Virus record (IMG/VR): IMGVR_UViG_3300021964_000018
Coordinates: 62,001 to 126,000 of that record
Length of the DNA: 64,000 nt
Origin: a virus
Direction: 5' to 3' (one strand)
Both the position numbers and the translations under genes were made by a program. Below are positions 26,004-34,329 of the stretch, piece after piece (position 1 is the first letter of the stretch; each line of letters starts with the position of its first letter). The notes below the pieces were generated by a model. It did not search any database and was not told where the DNA came from. It saw only the letters and a list, made by a program, of their open reading frames with translations.

Positions 26004-26900
26004 ATGGTTAAGTTTCCTATTGAAAAAATTATAATTGAAGGTCCAGATTTAGCTGGAAAAACAACATTGCTTAATAAAATGCATGATATATCAAAATTCC
26101 GCTGGAATATACAAGATCGTTCTGCATTATCAATGCTAATTTATGCAAAAATGTATAATCGAGATACGTTTCACTTAGTTGAAAATCTTAAAAAAGAACT
26201 GTTTAATCTTAACAATCAAATTGTTTTATTACTACCACCTTTTGAAGTTTTATCAAAAAGGTTTCAAAAACGTGGTGATCCAATACAAAATTTAATATCA
26301 TTGCGAAAGCTTCATAAGCTATTTTCAGAATTTGAAGAAGAATATGGATCTTTACCAAACGTAACAGTTGTTAAAAAAGAAATTAGTGATCATGATTATA
26401 AATCAATTGTAGGTCGTTATCTTGCAATGGAACAACATGCTACAATACATCAATTTCCTGCTATGTGTGTTAATGCTGCTAATACACAGGATAACAAAGA
26501 AGTCGTTGGCCTTAGGTTTACTTATTTTGATGATGGCCAATTCACAGATGTTATTCCAGAACTTATGGAGTATAAAGGGGAAAAAGAATATTATCTTAAA
26601 ATTAGAGAAAAGTTGCATTATAAAATGATGCAAAATCATACTGACAGCCAAGATGTTTCTTCTAGAAGAATAATTTATAGCGATGATAGTTGTATTTCTT
26701 TGGCACATTTTTTAATACGTGAACAAATGTTTGATGCTAAGTTTTTTCTGCGATCATCAAATGTAAAAGATACTTTGAAATATGATATTAATTTTATTCA
26801 TTTTCTAACTAGTCATGTATATCAATCTTATCATTGCAATCAGCCTGTGAAAATAGAACTGACGTTAAACTCGGCACATATTTGTGATAGAATAGATTAG
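26004..26900 (+). CDS. Fusion: thymidylate-kinase-like domain plus thymidylate-synthase-like C-terminal region
   Basis: 298 aa. Residues 1-140 are a P-loop kinase of dNMP-kinase type: IIIEGPDLAGKTTL is the Walker A (G13 to T20), followed by the QIVLLLPPFEVLSKRFQKRGD lid-type segment. Residues about 150-298 resemble the last half of a thymidylate-synthase fold: CISLAHFLIREQMFDAKFFLRSS (as in the RS-D motif of TS) and the ending IELTLNSAHICDRID (as in the G-x-H-x-Y strand). The usual catalytic Pro-Cys segment is not seen, so the second half may not make dTMP. Fusing the kinase to it suggests a thymine or modified-thymine pathway. Both assignments are mine from motifs. Confidence 0.55.
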   Translation: MVKFPIEKIIIEGPDLAGKTTLLNKMHDISKFRWNIQDRSALSMLIYAKMYNRDTFHLVENLKKELFNLNNQIVLLLPPFEVLSKRFQKRGDPIQNLISLRKLHKLFSEFEEEYGSLPNVTVVKKEISDHDYKSIVGRYLAMEQHATIHQFPAMCVNAANTQDNKEVVGLRFTYFDDGQFTDVIPELMEYKGEKEYYLKIREKLHYKMMQNHTDSQDVSSRRIIYSDDSCISLAHFLIREQMFDAKFFLRSSNVKDTLKYDINFIHFLTSHVYQSYHCNQPVKIELTLNSAHICDRID

Positions 26901-26902
26901 TT

Positions 26903-27061
26903 ATGAAAAATGATAAGCTTTGGTTATTAATTGATGGCGTACTAAAAAAACTGCATCATGCAAAATTTTGGGCTACTTCTATTGATCCTCACAAAGAAGA
27001 TATAATAAAAGCAATAGAAGCTTTAGAATCTGCAAGAAAGAAAATTGAGGAAGAAAAATGA
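26903..27061 (+). CDS. Small protein between kinase-TS and dUTPase genes
   Basis: 52 aa, ATG 26903, stop TGA 27059-27061 overlapping the dUTPase ATG (ATGA). KNDKLWLLIDGVLKKLHH and a charged helix EDIIKAIEALESARKKIEEEK. Overlap on both sides and a continuous frame support a real gene; function unknown. Confidence 0.55.
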   Translation: MKNDKLWLLIDGVLKKLHHAKFWATSIDPHKEDIIKAIEALESARKKIEEEK

Positions 27062-27468
27062 AAATTAATATTAAAAAACTGCATCCAAATGCAGTGATCC
27101 CTGCATATGCAAAACAAGGTGATGCAGGTATGGATTTAACAGCAATCGGAATAAAAGAAACCGGTTCTCACATCACATATCATACAGGTTTGGCAATAGA
27201 AATCCCAAGAGGTTATGTGGGTTTATTGTTTCCTAGAAGCTCAATCTATAAAACAGATCAGACACTAACAAATTCAGTAGGCGTTATTGATAGCGGGTAT
27301 CGAGGTGAAATTATGATGAAATTTACTCGAGGAATTAATCATTATTGTATTGGTGATAGAATTGGTCAAATTATGATTTTACCTTATCCGCAAATTGAAT
27401 TTGAAGAAGTTGATCAACTTTCAACTTCAGAAAGAGGGGCTAATGGCTATGGAAGCACAGGAGCCTAA
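27058..27468 (+). CDS. dut: Deoxyuridine triphosphatase (trimeric dUTPase)
   Basis: 136 aa. All five motifs are visible: GDAGMDL (I), PRSSI (II), GVIDSGYRGEI (III, catalytic Asp and uridine-binding Tyr), GDRIGQIMI (IV), and RGANGYGSTG (V, the flexible arm). It converts dUTP to dUMP and pyrophosphate, keeping uracil out of DNA and feeding dTMP synthesis. It overlaps genes on both sides, in line with the kinase/TS-like gene just upstream. Confidence 0.95.
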   Translation: MKINIKKLHPNAVIPAYAKQGDAGMDLTAIGIKETGSHITYHTGLAIEIPRGYVGLLFPRSSIYKTDQTLTNSVGVIDSGYRGEIMMKFTRGINHYCIGDRIGQIMILPYPQIEFEEVDQLSTSERGANGYGSTGA

Positions 27469-27682
27469 TCTAAATTCAGAAGCATATGAATATATTATTT
27501 ATGAGAATAATAAACTAATAGTTTTTCCTTCACCTTCTGGTATGCACGCAGGAATGAAAAGACATTATTATTTTAAAAAAGTTTTTAATGAATATCATTT
27601 GACAATTGTAAATAGGAAATCTTGGGAAAAATTAAAAAATCAATATAAAGTAAAAGTTTTAAAAATTAAGGAGAAAGAATGA
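27443..27682 (+). CDS. Small unknown protein
   Basis: 79 aa from ATG 27443 (GAGGGG seven bases upstream; ATG 27449 possible). It overlaps the dUTPase by 26 bases and the following epimerase by four. The sequence is Tyr/Lys/Glu-rich (YEYIIYENNKLIVFPSPSGMH) with no recognised domain. Confidence 0.5.
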   Translation: MAMEAQEPNLNSEAYEYIIYENNKLIVFPSPSGMHAGMKRHYYFKKVFNEYHLTIVNRKSWEKLKNQYKVKVLKIKEKE

Positions 27683-28710
27683 AAAAAGCACTCGTAACAG
27701 GTGGCTGCGGATTTATCGGTAGTAATCTTACAAAAGAATTAATAAAACAAGGTTGGCAAGTCGATATTGTTGATGACATGTCTAATGGTCATTTAGAGTT
27801 GTTAGGCGGTTTAAAATTTAAAACGCTTCCAAATGCATCTTTTGTTTATCATTTTATGAATCAGATGAAAGGAAAAACACAAAGGGCTAAGAATACTGTG
27901 CTTGTAATTCAAGATGATTTTGCTGCACCAGCGCTTCTTGATTATATTGAAACAAATGCTTACGATGTAATATTTCACCAAGCAGCAGTTCCGAGAGTAA
28001 GTTATTCAGTTGAGTTTCCTTATGAAACTACAATTAATAACATTGCAAAAACTGTATCACTTTTCGATGCTGCTAAAGGTCATGTTAAAAGAATTGTTAA
28101 TGCATCATCTTCATCAGTTTATGGCGGGGCTGATAAATTACCTACTAAGGAAAGTGAAAATCAAAAAAGCCCAAAGTCTCCTTATGCATGGCAAAAAAGT
28201 GCGATTGAAGATTATTCAAAAATCTGTGCCGATTTATATGATTTAGACATTGTAAATTTAAGATATTTTAATGTTTTCGGCCCAGGTCAATATGGTAATA
28301 GTCCTTATTCAACGGCGGTGTCTGCATGGTGTCATGCAATTAAAAATGGATTAGAATGTAGATCTGACGGTGATGGAGAGCAAACCCGCGATATGTGTTA
28401 TATAGACAATATTGTATCAGCTAATATTTTAGCAGCATATGCAACCGGAAAATTTAAAGGTTTGGCATATAATGTTGCATGTGGAGACAGGGTCTCAAAC
28501 AATGAAATTTTAAATTATCTTAAAAACCAGTTTGGAGATCGAGTTAAAGTAAAAAATGCTCCAGAAAGACCAGGTGATGTAAAACATACACAGGCAGATA
28601 TCAGTTGTGCAACACAAGATTTTGGTTATAAACCTCTTGTTCAGTTTTGGGAAGGTTTGGAAAGAACAATCGAGTGGTGGGAAATAAAACCTGACGAATC
28701 AAATAAATAG
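27679..28710 (+). CDS. NAD-dependent nucleotide-sugar epimerase (GalE/WbpP-like)
   Basis: 343 aa SDR. ALVTGGCGFIGSNL is the NAD motif GxxGxxG; NAYDVIFHQAAVPRVSYS the N-A-A motif; SSSVYG the Ser; YAWQKSAIEDYSK the YxxxK catalytic pair; DGEQTRDMCYIDN the substrate-binding signature. This set is that of UDP-glucose or UDP-GlcNAc 4-epimerases. It follows the small gene at 27443 with ATGA overlap. It works on nucleotide sugars, presumably with the SDR at 18442. Confidence 0.88.
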   Translation: MKKALVTGGCGFIGSNLTKELIKQGWQVDIVDDMSNGHLELLGGLKFKTLPNASFVYHFMNQMKGKTQRAKNTVLVIQDDFAAPALLDYIETNAYDVIFHQAAVPRVSYSVEFPYETTINNIAKTVSLFDAAKGHVKRIVNASSSSVYGGADKLPTKESENQKSPKSPYAWQKSAIEDYSKICADLYDLDIVNLRYFNVFGPGQYGNSPYSTAVSAWCHAIKNGLECRSDGDGEQTRDMCYIDNIVSANILAAYATGKFKGLAYNVACGDRVSNNEILNYLKNQFGDRVKVKNAPERPGDVKHTQADISCATQDFGYKPLVQFWEGLERTIEWWEIKPDESNK

Positions 28711-28736
28711 TAATAGACTTTATCCCGGAGGATTAA

Positions 28737-29579
28737 ATGAAACTTGAACCATCACTTGTTGATTGTGTAATTTATCACGCAAATTGTACAGATGGTTTCG
28801 GTGCTGCATACTCAGCATGGAAGCTTTTAGGAAATCGTGCTGAGTATCATGCATGTGTGCATGGCCAAAAGCCACCTGACGTCAAAGGAAAGAATGTTGT
28901 TATACTTGATTTCTCCTTTGACAATAAAACAACTAAAAAATTAATTGAAAAAGCAGAAAACCTTTTAATTATCGATCATCACAAATCTGCAATGGTTGAA
29001 TTACACGATATCAGCAATACACATTTTGACATGACAAAGTCAGGAGCAATGTTATCATGGGAATGGTTTCACCCAGGAAAAGAGCCACCTAAGTTTATTC
29101 AATATATCATGGATAGAGACTTATGGAAATGGGAATTGCCATACTCGAAAGAATTTTCAGCTGCGTTTGATATGGTACCTTATGAATTTGAAGAATTTGA
29201 AAAGTTTGAAGATGATTCAGTTTTTGATGATGCAGTTAAGCGAGGAAGTTTTATTCTTGCATATTCAAAAACTGTAATTAAAAAAGTTTGTGATAAAGCT
29301 GTGCCTAAAAAATTAGACAATAGTAATGTCATGGTCGTTAACAGTTCTCATTGGATGTCAGAAATTGGTGCAAGATTAGCTCCTGACTGTGATTATGCAC
29401 TTATTTGGTATTATGATCATGCAGTTCAAGAATGTCGGGTAAGCCTTCGCGCATTTCATGATAATGTCGATGTTTCAGAAGTAGCCAAAAAGTTTGGAGG
29501 CGGTGGCCACAAGAAGGCTGCTGGTTTTACGTTAAAAGGAAAAATGGTAATTGATGATATTTTTGACAAGGAAAAATAA
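28737..29579 (+). CDS. DHH/DHHA1-family phosphoesterase
   Basis: 280 aa. DCVIYHANCTDGFGAAYSA is the first metal motif, VVILDFSFD the second, LLIIDHHKSA the DHH motif, and FGGGGHKKAAGF the C-terminal DHHA1 motif that binds the substrate. The family includes RecJ, NrnA-type nano-RNase/PAP phosphatases and cyclic-dinucleotide phosphodiesterases. Length and the GGGGH motif fit NrnA-like enzymes. In a phage it could recycle oligonucleotides or degrade signalling nucleotides; the sequence does not decide. Confidence 0.85.
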   Translation: MKLEPSLVDCVIYHANCTDGFGAAYSAWKLLGNRAEYHACVHGQKPPDVKGKNVVILDFSFDNKTTKKLIEKAENLLIIDHHKSAMVELHDISNTHFDMTKSGAMLSWEWFHPGKEPPKFIQYIMDRDLWKWELPYSKEFSAAFDMVPYEFEEFEKFEDDSVFDDAVKRGSFILAYSKTVIKKVCDKAVPKKLDNSNVMVVNSSHWMSEIGARLAPDCDYALIWYYDHAVQECRVSLRAFHDNVDVSEVAKKFGGGGHKKAAGFTLKGKMVIDDIFDKEK

Positions 29580-30188
29580 ATGTTAACGGCAATGGGCGAC
29601 GTTATGCGAAAAGCACACGAAAAAGGATGGATTACAACAAGAGATGGTAATGTATCTGTTAAAATGACAGGAAAAGATATCCTATATATAACACCTTCTG
29701 GTTGGCGAAAGACAATATTGCATCCTGAACATATTATTAAAGTTAAATTTACCCCTGCAGGTTTAAACGTTCCAGAAGGAACAACACCTTCTGGGGAATT
29801 GCATATGCATTCAAAGCTTCAACGGTTTGCAAAATATACGAGATCGGTTGTTCACCTTCACCCCACAAATATTATTGCAGCAATGTATGCCGGCTGGAAT
29901 TTGCAATCGTTGGCAGCAGAATTTCCTGAGGTATCACGTTATACAAGGGTTGGACCAACTGTTCCAGTTCTTCCTGTCACGTCGAATATACTTGCTGAAG
30001 AAACATTTGAGGCTTTTACTGATTTTGAAGGTACCGGATCTAATAAACTTAAGTTTGATATTGTTGGTCAAAAAAATCATGGAGTTTGTGCAGTAGGCGC
30101 AAATCCATGGGATGCTTATGAACATATTGAAAGGTTAGAACACATTTGTGAAATAGCCTTAAAAAGTGGAAGAAGACCTAATGAATAG
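29580..30188 (+). CDS. Class II aldolase/adducin-family protein
   Basis: 202 aa. TRDGNVSVKM and ITPSG are the family N-terminus, PSGELHMHSKLQ carries the catalytic Glu, SVVHLHPTNIIA the HxH zinc pair, and GQKNHGVCAVG the third zinc His. The family includes L-fuculose-phosphate aldolase, ribulose-phosphate epimerase and methylthioribulose-phosphate dehydratase. Substrate unknown. It starts right after the DHH gene and overlaps dCMP deaminase by eight bases. Confidence 0.85.
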   Translation: MLTAMGDVMRKAHEKGWITTRDGNVSVKMTGKDILYITPSGWRKTILHPEHIIKVKFTPAGLNVPEGTTPSGELHMHSKLQRFAKYTRSVVHLHPTNIIAAMYAGWNLQSLAAEFPEVSRYTRVGPTVPVLPVTSNILAEETFEAFTDFEGTGSNKLKFDIVGQKNHGVCAVGANPWDAYEHIERLEHICEIALKSGRRPNE

Positions 30189-30591
30189 ACCAGAATGGGA
30201 TGATATATGGATGGGTTTTGCTCAAAGTATTGCTAAGAGATCTTGTGATTCAAAATATCAAGTTGGTGCCGTCGTTGTAAATTCAGAAAACACACAAGTT
30301 CTTTCAATAGGATATAATGGTGATCAAAAAGGTGGGTCAAATCAAAGGGACTCTACTGAAACCGGTCAATCAGGATTTATTCATGCAGAAATCAATGCAT
30401 TAATTAAGATGGACTATAATAACCCATGTAAGAAAAAAATGTATTTGACTCTTTCGCCTTGTGAAGTCTGTGCAAAAGCAATCGTCAATGCAGGAATAAC
30501 AGCAGTCGTTTATTCTAAAGAATATGAGCACGGAAAAAAAGGAATATCTATTTTAAATGATGCAGGAATAGTGGTAAGAAACATTAAATGA
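30181..30591 (+). CDS. dCMP/cytidine deaminase-family zinc deaminase
   Basis: 136 aa from ATG 30181. HAEINALI carries the H-A-E zinc and catalytic Glu, and SPCEVCAKAIV the PCxxC pair; the N-terminal FAQSIAKRSCDSKYQVGAVVV is typical of dCMP deaminase. It turns dCMP into dUMP and so supports dTMP synthesis together with dUTPase. Overlaps the aldolase gene. Confidence 0.88.
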   Translation: MNRPEWDDIWMGFAQSIAKRSCDSKYQVGAVVVNSENTQVLSIGYNGDQKGGSNQRDSTETGQSGFIHAEINALIKMDYNNPCKKKMYLTLSPCEVCAKAIVNAGITAVVYSKEYEHGKKGISILNDAGIVVRNIK

Positions 30592-30619
30592 TGATAATTA
30601 ACTAATATAAGGTTGTGAT

Positions 30620-30886
30620 ATGAGTTATTTAAAAAAACATTTAGAAGAAAATTTGATCAAGATGGGAGGGAAAAAAATAAAAGATTCAATTTCTTTTATT
30701 AAGCCTTCTCTCTTGATTAAACATAAAGAAGCAGGTGTAAAGTATACAATTCAAAAGATATATTTTGATAAAAATCATAACCCTTTTGTTGTGTGTTATC
30801 GATATTATACACCTACAGAAAAATTTCAAAAAAAGGTCTTTGTTGTGTTAGATAAAGACGAGTTTAAAAATTATGAACCGGTATAA
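30620..30886 (+). CDS. Small unknown protein
   Basis: 88 aa, basic, with helical start (YLKKHLEENLIKMGG) and a beta-rich later part (FVVCYRYYTPTEKFQ). Weak AAGG site. It starts the long module of virion and lysis candidates, two bases before the SOD-like gene. No family recognised. Confidence 0.5.
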   Translation: MSYLKKHLEENLIKMGGKKIKDSISFIKPSLLIKHKEAGVKYTIQKIYFDKNHNPFVVCYRYYTPTEKFQKKVFVVLDKDEFKNYEPV

Positions 30887-30888
30887 AT

Positions 30889-31590
30889 ATGGACATGTTA
30901 TTTAATCAAAAGGCAAAGCAAATCATTAAAGATACTCTTAAAACTAGTGAACAAGGATTAAATGAATCTTTTGTTTCGCAGGAAAAGCAATTTGATATCA
31001 ATACAGACTTTCTATCAGAAAAAAATATTAATAATCATAAAGAATTATATAAGAGTTATATTGAAAATTTCAATAAAGTCAGTGCAAAACTAGATTCAGC
31101 AGATAGGTCTAGTGCAGACAAAAATCATTCTGAGTTTCGTTCACTTAAACTTGACGAAACTTTTAATATGAACGGTGCTTATCTTCATGAATTATATTTT
31201 GCCAACATTGCAGATGCTAATTCTCAAATCAATATGGATTCTTTATCTTTTATGCGGATCAATAGAGACTTTGGCTCTTTCGATGCATGGCAAAAAGATT
31301 TGATCGCATGTGGTAAAAGTGCAAGAAATGGATGGGTTATTACATATTTGAACATGTATACACAATCTTATATGAATTGTTTTATTGACCTTCATTCTAA
31401 AAACGTACCGGTTGGAATGTATCCTGTTATTGTAATAGATATGTGGGATCATTCTTATTACAAAGATTATCTTAAAGACTCAAAAACATATTTGATTGCG
31501 ATGATGAAGCAATTAAAATGGAATGTTATTGAAGAAAGAATTAAAAAAGCAGATAAATTATTACAAGTTTTGAGAGGCCATGATGTATAG
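30889..31590 (+). CDS. Fe/Mn superoxide-dismutase-like protein
   Basis: 233 aa. Metal-ligand motifs are in order: NNHKELYKSYIENFN (first His, as in HHxxYVxxLN), NGAYLHELYFANI (second His), and IVIDMWDHSYYKDYL (Asp and His, as in DVWEHAYYxDY). GSFDAWQKDLIACGKSARNGW is also SOD-like. Such an enzyme would remove superoxide. SOD-like folds occur in some phage virions as structural proteins. An N-terminal 45-residue extension precedes the domain. It overlaps the next gene by 11 bases. Confidence 0.7.
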   Translation: MDMLFNQKAKQIIKDTLKTSEQGLNESFVSQEKQFDINTDFLSEKNINNHKELYKSYIENFNKVSAKLDSADRSSADKNHSEFRSLKLDETFNMNGAYLHELYFANIADANSQINMDSLSFMRINRDFGSFDAWQKDLIACGKSARNGWVITYLNMYTQSYMNCFIDLHSKNVPVGMYPVIVIDMWDHSYYKDYLKDSKTYLIAMMKQLKWNVIEERIKKADKLLQVLRGHDV

Positions 31591-32200
31591 AAAAAGATAT
31601 TTATTCGAACAAGAAGAAAAACCTCGAGGGGCCCCAGAAAAAGATATATATGTAAAGGATACTGAAATCAAGGCAAGGAAATCAAAGCATTCAGTCGACG
31701 ATCAAATTGATGCTTTGATTTTAAGATACGAAGCTAGTTCTTTGCAAGAAAAAGATAAAGAATTAAGTTTAATGGAAAGTTTATCAAAAAGGTCTTTAAA
31801 GTTTTTATTAGAACAAGAAGAAGAAGAAGAAGCCGCTGCTGAAGAAGAACCAGCTGAAGAAGCAGGAACTGAGCCGACAGGATCTGAAGAAATGAAAGCT
31901 TCGAAGCCAGGAAAACAAATTATTCCTGATCTGGATATCGATGCATTTGCTAGTCGAACCGTTCGTTTAATTAATAATCCAGAAGCTTTACTTGATATTA
32001 AAACTGCGATCGTCAATAGAATTAAAAACTTTTTAGATGAAAACTATGGTGATCAATTCGTAACCAGATATCTCAGTATTTTGGAAGAAGAATTTGGAAT
32101 AGAATCAACAGAATTTGATGATCAAGAAATGGAGCAAACTTCTGATGATACATTTGCTGTTGGCGCGAATCCTGCTGGAGCAGGAATGAGTGGAGGATAA
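31580..32200 (+). CDS. Acidic, possible scaffold or internal head protein
   Basis: 206 aa. The start overlaps the SOD-like gene. Residues about 75-110 are a Glu/Ala-rich stretch, followed by Pro/Asp-rich text and a helical C-terminal domain (FASRTVRLINNPEALLDIKTAI). Such acidic helices are seen in T4 prohead-core proteins gp67/gp68, hence the guess. The protein at 38043 has a similar Glu/Ala block, suggesting a related role. Confidence 0.5.
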   Translation: MMYRKRYLFEQEEKPRGAPEKDIYVKDTEIKARKSKHSVDDQIDALILRYEASSLQEKDKELSLMESLSKRSLKFLLEQEEEEEAAAEEEPAEEAGTEPTGSEEMKASKPGKQIIPDLDIDAFASRTVRLINNPEALLDIKTAIVNRIKNFLDENYGDQFVTRYLSILEEEFGIESTEFDDQEMEQTSDDTFAVGANPAGAGMSGG

Positions 32201-32206
32201 GAAAAT

Positions 32207-32485
32207 ATGAAGCTTAAAAAATCACTTCATATTAACATGTCAAAAGACGTGCATTCAGAATTTAAGATTCAATGTATGCGCCGTGATCTTTCAATGCAAG
32301 AAGTAATCGAAGCTTTTGCATCACGTGTAGCAGATGAGTCAAATGATATGATGAGATTGCTCGAGCAAATAAAGAAAGATAAGCAAATTAAAGATGTTAA
32401 GCGTTATACAAAATCTGATGCCGATTCTTTATTTGCCATTTTAGAGTCAAATAACCCGTTTGGAGAAGAAGATGAGCGAGAATGA
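32207..32485 (+). CDS. Ribbon-helix-helix-like DNA-binding protein
   Basis: 92 aa. KKSLHINMSKDVHSEFKIQC then MSMQEVIEAFASRVADES fits a beta strand plus two helices of ParG/CopG-type RHH regulators (S-L-H-I-N-[ML] strand; strand residues contact DNA). It could be an autorepressor or a plasmid-like segregation factor. It overlaps the next gene by 14 bases. Confidence 0.55.
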   Translation: MKLKKSLHINMSKDVHSEFKIQCMRRDLSMQEVIEAFASRVADESNDMMRLLEQIKKDKQIKDVKRYTKSDADSLFAILESNNPFGEEDERE

Positions 32486-32756
32486 AATAATAAAAGGTAT
32501 TAAAGGCCTTGATGAAGAAAAAAGAAAAGAATTAGGAAAAAAAGTTGTTGATCAACTTTATCTTGATGACAAAGAAAAAGGTATTTTAGATGCGTTGCAA
32601 GAAAAAGCAGTTAGTCGAAAATTACTTGTTTTTATTGTAGCAACATGTTTATTGGTATGGTCAACACTTGACCCGTCTGATTGGTCATTGATTGCTTTAA
32701 TTTACATTGGTGGACAATCTGCAGTTGATATTGCCAAAGTTTGGAAAGGATTATAA
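32472..32756 (+). CDS. Two-helix membrane protein, holin candidate
   Basis: 94 aa from ATG 32472. A charged N-terminus is followed by LLVFIVATCLLVWSTL and WSLIALIYIGGQSAV, two hydrophobic segments joined by a short polar turn, then VWKGL. This topology is common among phage holins. Other lysis candidates are nearby, but the endolysin is far away at 656. No direct evidence for lysis function. Confidence 0.45.
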   Translation: MSENEIIKGIKGLDEEKRKELGKKVVDQLYLDDKEKGILDALQEKAVSRKLLVFIVATCLLVWSTLDPSDWSLIALIYIGGQSAVDIAKVWKGL

Positions 32757-32757
32757 A

Positions 32758-33096
32758 ATGAAATTGAATAGAAGAGAATTAAGAAAATTAATTCACGAAT
32801 CGATTAATGAAGCAATGTCGCATGAAAGAAATTTTAGAAAAGCGCAACTTGCTCATGATAATATGCAACAGCCTGATTTTTATGAAGGTGATCCATCAAG
32901 TTTTTATGCCTCGGATGAAGAAATATTTGATTTCGCTGTTGAAAATTTAATTGATTTACTAATTGATCGTGCAGTTGATGAAGGTATTTTAACTGATGAA
33001 CAAGTTGAAAACATGTCCGATGAAGAATTAATTCCAATATTAAGACAGAATTTTAAAAGTGATCTTTATAAAGATGAATATGATCAGTATAATTAA
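32758..33096 (+). CDS. Small MKLNR-motif protein
   Basis: 112 aa from ATG 32758, one base after the previous stop, with GGAAAGGA upstream. Tag MKLNRRELRKLIHESINEA has L-I-H-E, an [IL]-x-E site. The rest is acidic, ending ELIPILRQNFKSD. A capsid-internal protein is inferred from the motif. No other domain. Confidence 0.6.
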   Translation: MKLNRRELRKLIHESINEAMSHERNFRKAQLAHDNMQQPDFYEGDPSSFYASDEEIFDFAVENLIDLLIDRAVDEGILTDEQVENMSDEELIPILRQNFKSDLYKDEYDQYN

Positions 33097-33124
33097 TATA
33101 TATAAAAATTAACAGGAGTAAAAA

Positions 33125-33502
33125 ATGAAAATTACAAGAAAACAATTAAGAAGCTTAATCATGGAAGCAGCTGCTGACGTCGAACAAGGTGTGCGAGACT
33201 ATTTGTCTAGACCAGGGCGAGGAGATCAAGCACATTATAATCCATACCGGGATCCCAATACTGGCCGAGCAAGAGGATTCGGGACAGCAGCAGATTATGA
33301 TTTAACTGGCGAAGAAATAAGAGATCATGCTTTTGGAATGGATTCAGATATGTACGGTGAAGAAGATATTGAACGTGATCAATTTGATTCCGAAGTTCAG
33401 GCAGCATTAGATAAGCTTGTTGATGAAGGAATCTTAGAATTAACTTATGATGGTTATATCATGCTCGACCCGAAGCCTTTAAACAATAAAGGAATTTCTT
33501 AA
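33125..33502 (+). CDS. Small MKITR-motif protein
   Basis: 125 aa. Tag MKITRKQLRSLIMEAA has L-I-M-E. The next stretch is Arg/Gly/Pro/Asp-rich and low-complexity (YLSRPGRGDQ, GFGTAADYD), and the rest is acidic (VDEGILEL). The ending LVDEGIL is also in the neighbour at 32758 (VDEGILTDEQ), so these two probably share a domain. Confidence 0.6.
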   Translation: MKITRKQLRSLIMEAAADVEQGVRDYLSRPGRGDQAHYNPYRDPNTGRARGFGTAADYDLTGEEIRDHAFGMDSDMYGEEDIERDQFDSEVQAALDKLVDEGILELTYDGYIMLDPKPLNNKGIS

Positions 33503-33874
33503 ATGTTTTTCTTAAGAAAAGCTTGGGATTGGTGTGTTAAACACTGGAAGCTTTTATTGGTTTCCGTTGGTGGTTTTATAGCTTTTCTTATAGGGTATCA
33601 GCGTGCATCAAGAAATACACGGCGTGTTAAATTAGAATTAGACCTGACAAATAAAGACAAAGATCTTCTTGAAGAAAACAATGAAGCATTTCATAATGCG
33701 ACAATTAAACAGATTAAAGAATACGAAGTTGCAAAAGAAGATCTTCATCAAAAGAATATTAAGTCTTTGGCAGATATCGAGTTAAAAAAAGAAGAAGATA
33801 AAAAAGATATCCTAAATTCTGATGAAAAACTTGATAAAATACTTAAAGACAAATGGGGCTTAAAAAAAGAATAG
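33503..33874 (+). CDS. Membrane-anchored coiled-coil protein, possible inner-membrane spanin
   Basis: 123 aa. One N-terminal transmembrane segment (LLLVSVGGFIAFLIGYQ) and a charged coiled coil to the end (Glu/Lys-rich). This is the layout of an i-spanin (Rz), with the next gene possibly its partner. Start ATG follows the previous stop directly. Confidence 0.45.
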   Translation: MFFLRKAWDWCVKHWKLLLVSVGGFIAFLIGYQRASRNTRRVKLELDLTNKDKDLLEENNEAFHNATIKQIKEYEVAKEDLHQKNIKSLADIELKKEEDKKDILNSDEKLDKILKDKWGLKKE

Positions 33875-33890
33875 CCCGAGGAGAAACACA

Positions 33891-34301
33891 GTGTTAATGT
33901 TATTATTGGGCCTATTAAAACCATTGCAAGCTGAAGAAAAGTATACAGAATTAAAACAGGGAGAACCGGCGCCATATGCCGGTATTTTATTGACAAAAGA
34001 AGCAATTGCTAAAATATATGCTGATCAAGAGGCAGAAATTTCAAAATTAAAAGTCGAACATGAATATCAATTAAATAGTAGCAAATTATCTGCTGATACT
34101 AAATACAATTTACTTGACACGCGTTATAAATTAGATGTAGAAATGTATCAAGCAATGATAAAAAATAGAGATGACGCAATTAAAAAGCTACCTATATATT
34201 CACAAAGTTATAAATCTGACTTAAGTATGATTGGAGGATTTGTCTTTGGCGCAATAACTACTGTCGGAATTGTGTATTCAGTTAATAAAATCACAGAGTA
34301 A
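33891..34301 (+). CDS. Exported coiled-coil protein with C-terminal membrane segment, spanin candidate
   Basis: 136 aa, GTG start seven bases after GAGGAG. A short signal-like segment MLLLGLLKPLQA is followed by GEPAPYAGILLTKEAIAKI, a phage-associated motif, then a coiled coil and a C-terminal hydrophobic stretch (IGGFVFGAITTVGIVYSV). It might link the two membranes during lysis. The stop lies inside the hairpin of the next gene. Confidence 0.45.
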   Translation: MLMLLLGLLKPLQAEEKYTELKQGEPAPYAGILLTKEAIAKIYADQEAEISKLKVEHEYQLNSSKLSADTKYNLLDTRYKLDVEMYQAMIKNRDDAIKKLPIYSQSYKSDLSMIGGFVFGAITTVGIVYSVNKITE

Positions 34302-34318
34302 TAAATAATTATTTCTGT
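34293..34318 (+). promoter_or_regulatory. AAATA-loop hairpin D upstream of the 34330 gene
   Basis: ACAGA-G-TAAT-AAATA-ATTA-TT-TCTGT: inner stem TAAT/ATTA closing an AAATA pentaloop on an outer ACAGA/TCTGT stem. It overlaps the stop of the gene before and ends next to GGAG of the next. Three related hairpins lie at 56213, 56817 and 58486. Confidence 0.6.
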
Positions 34319-34329
34319 TGGAGATAAAA

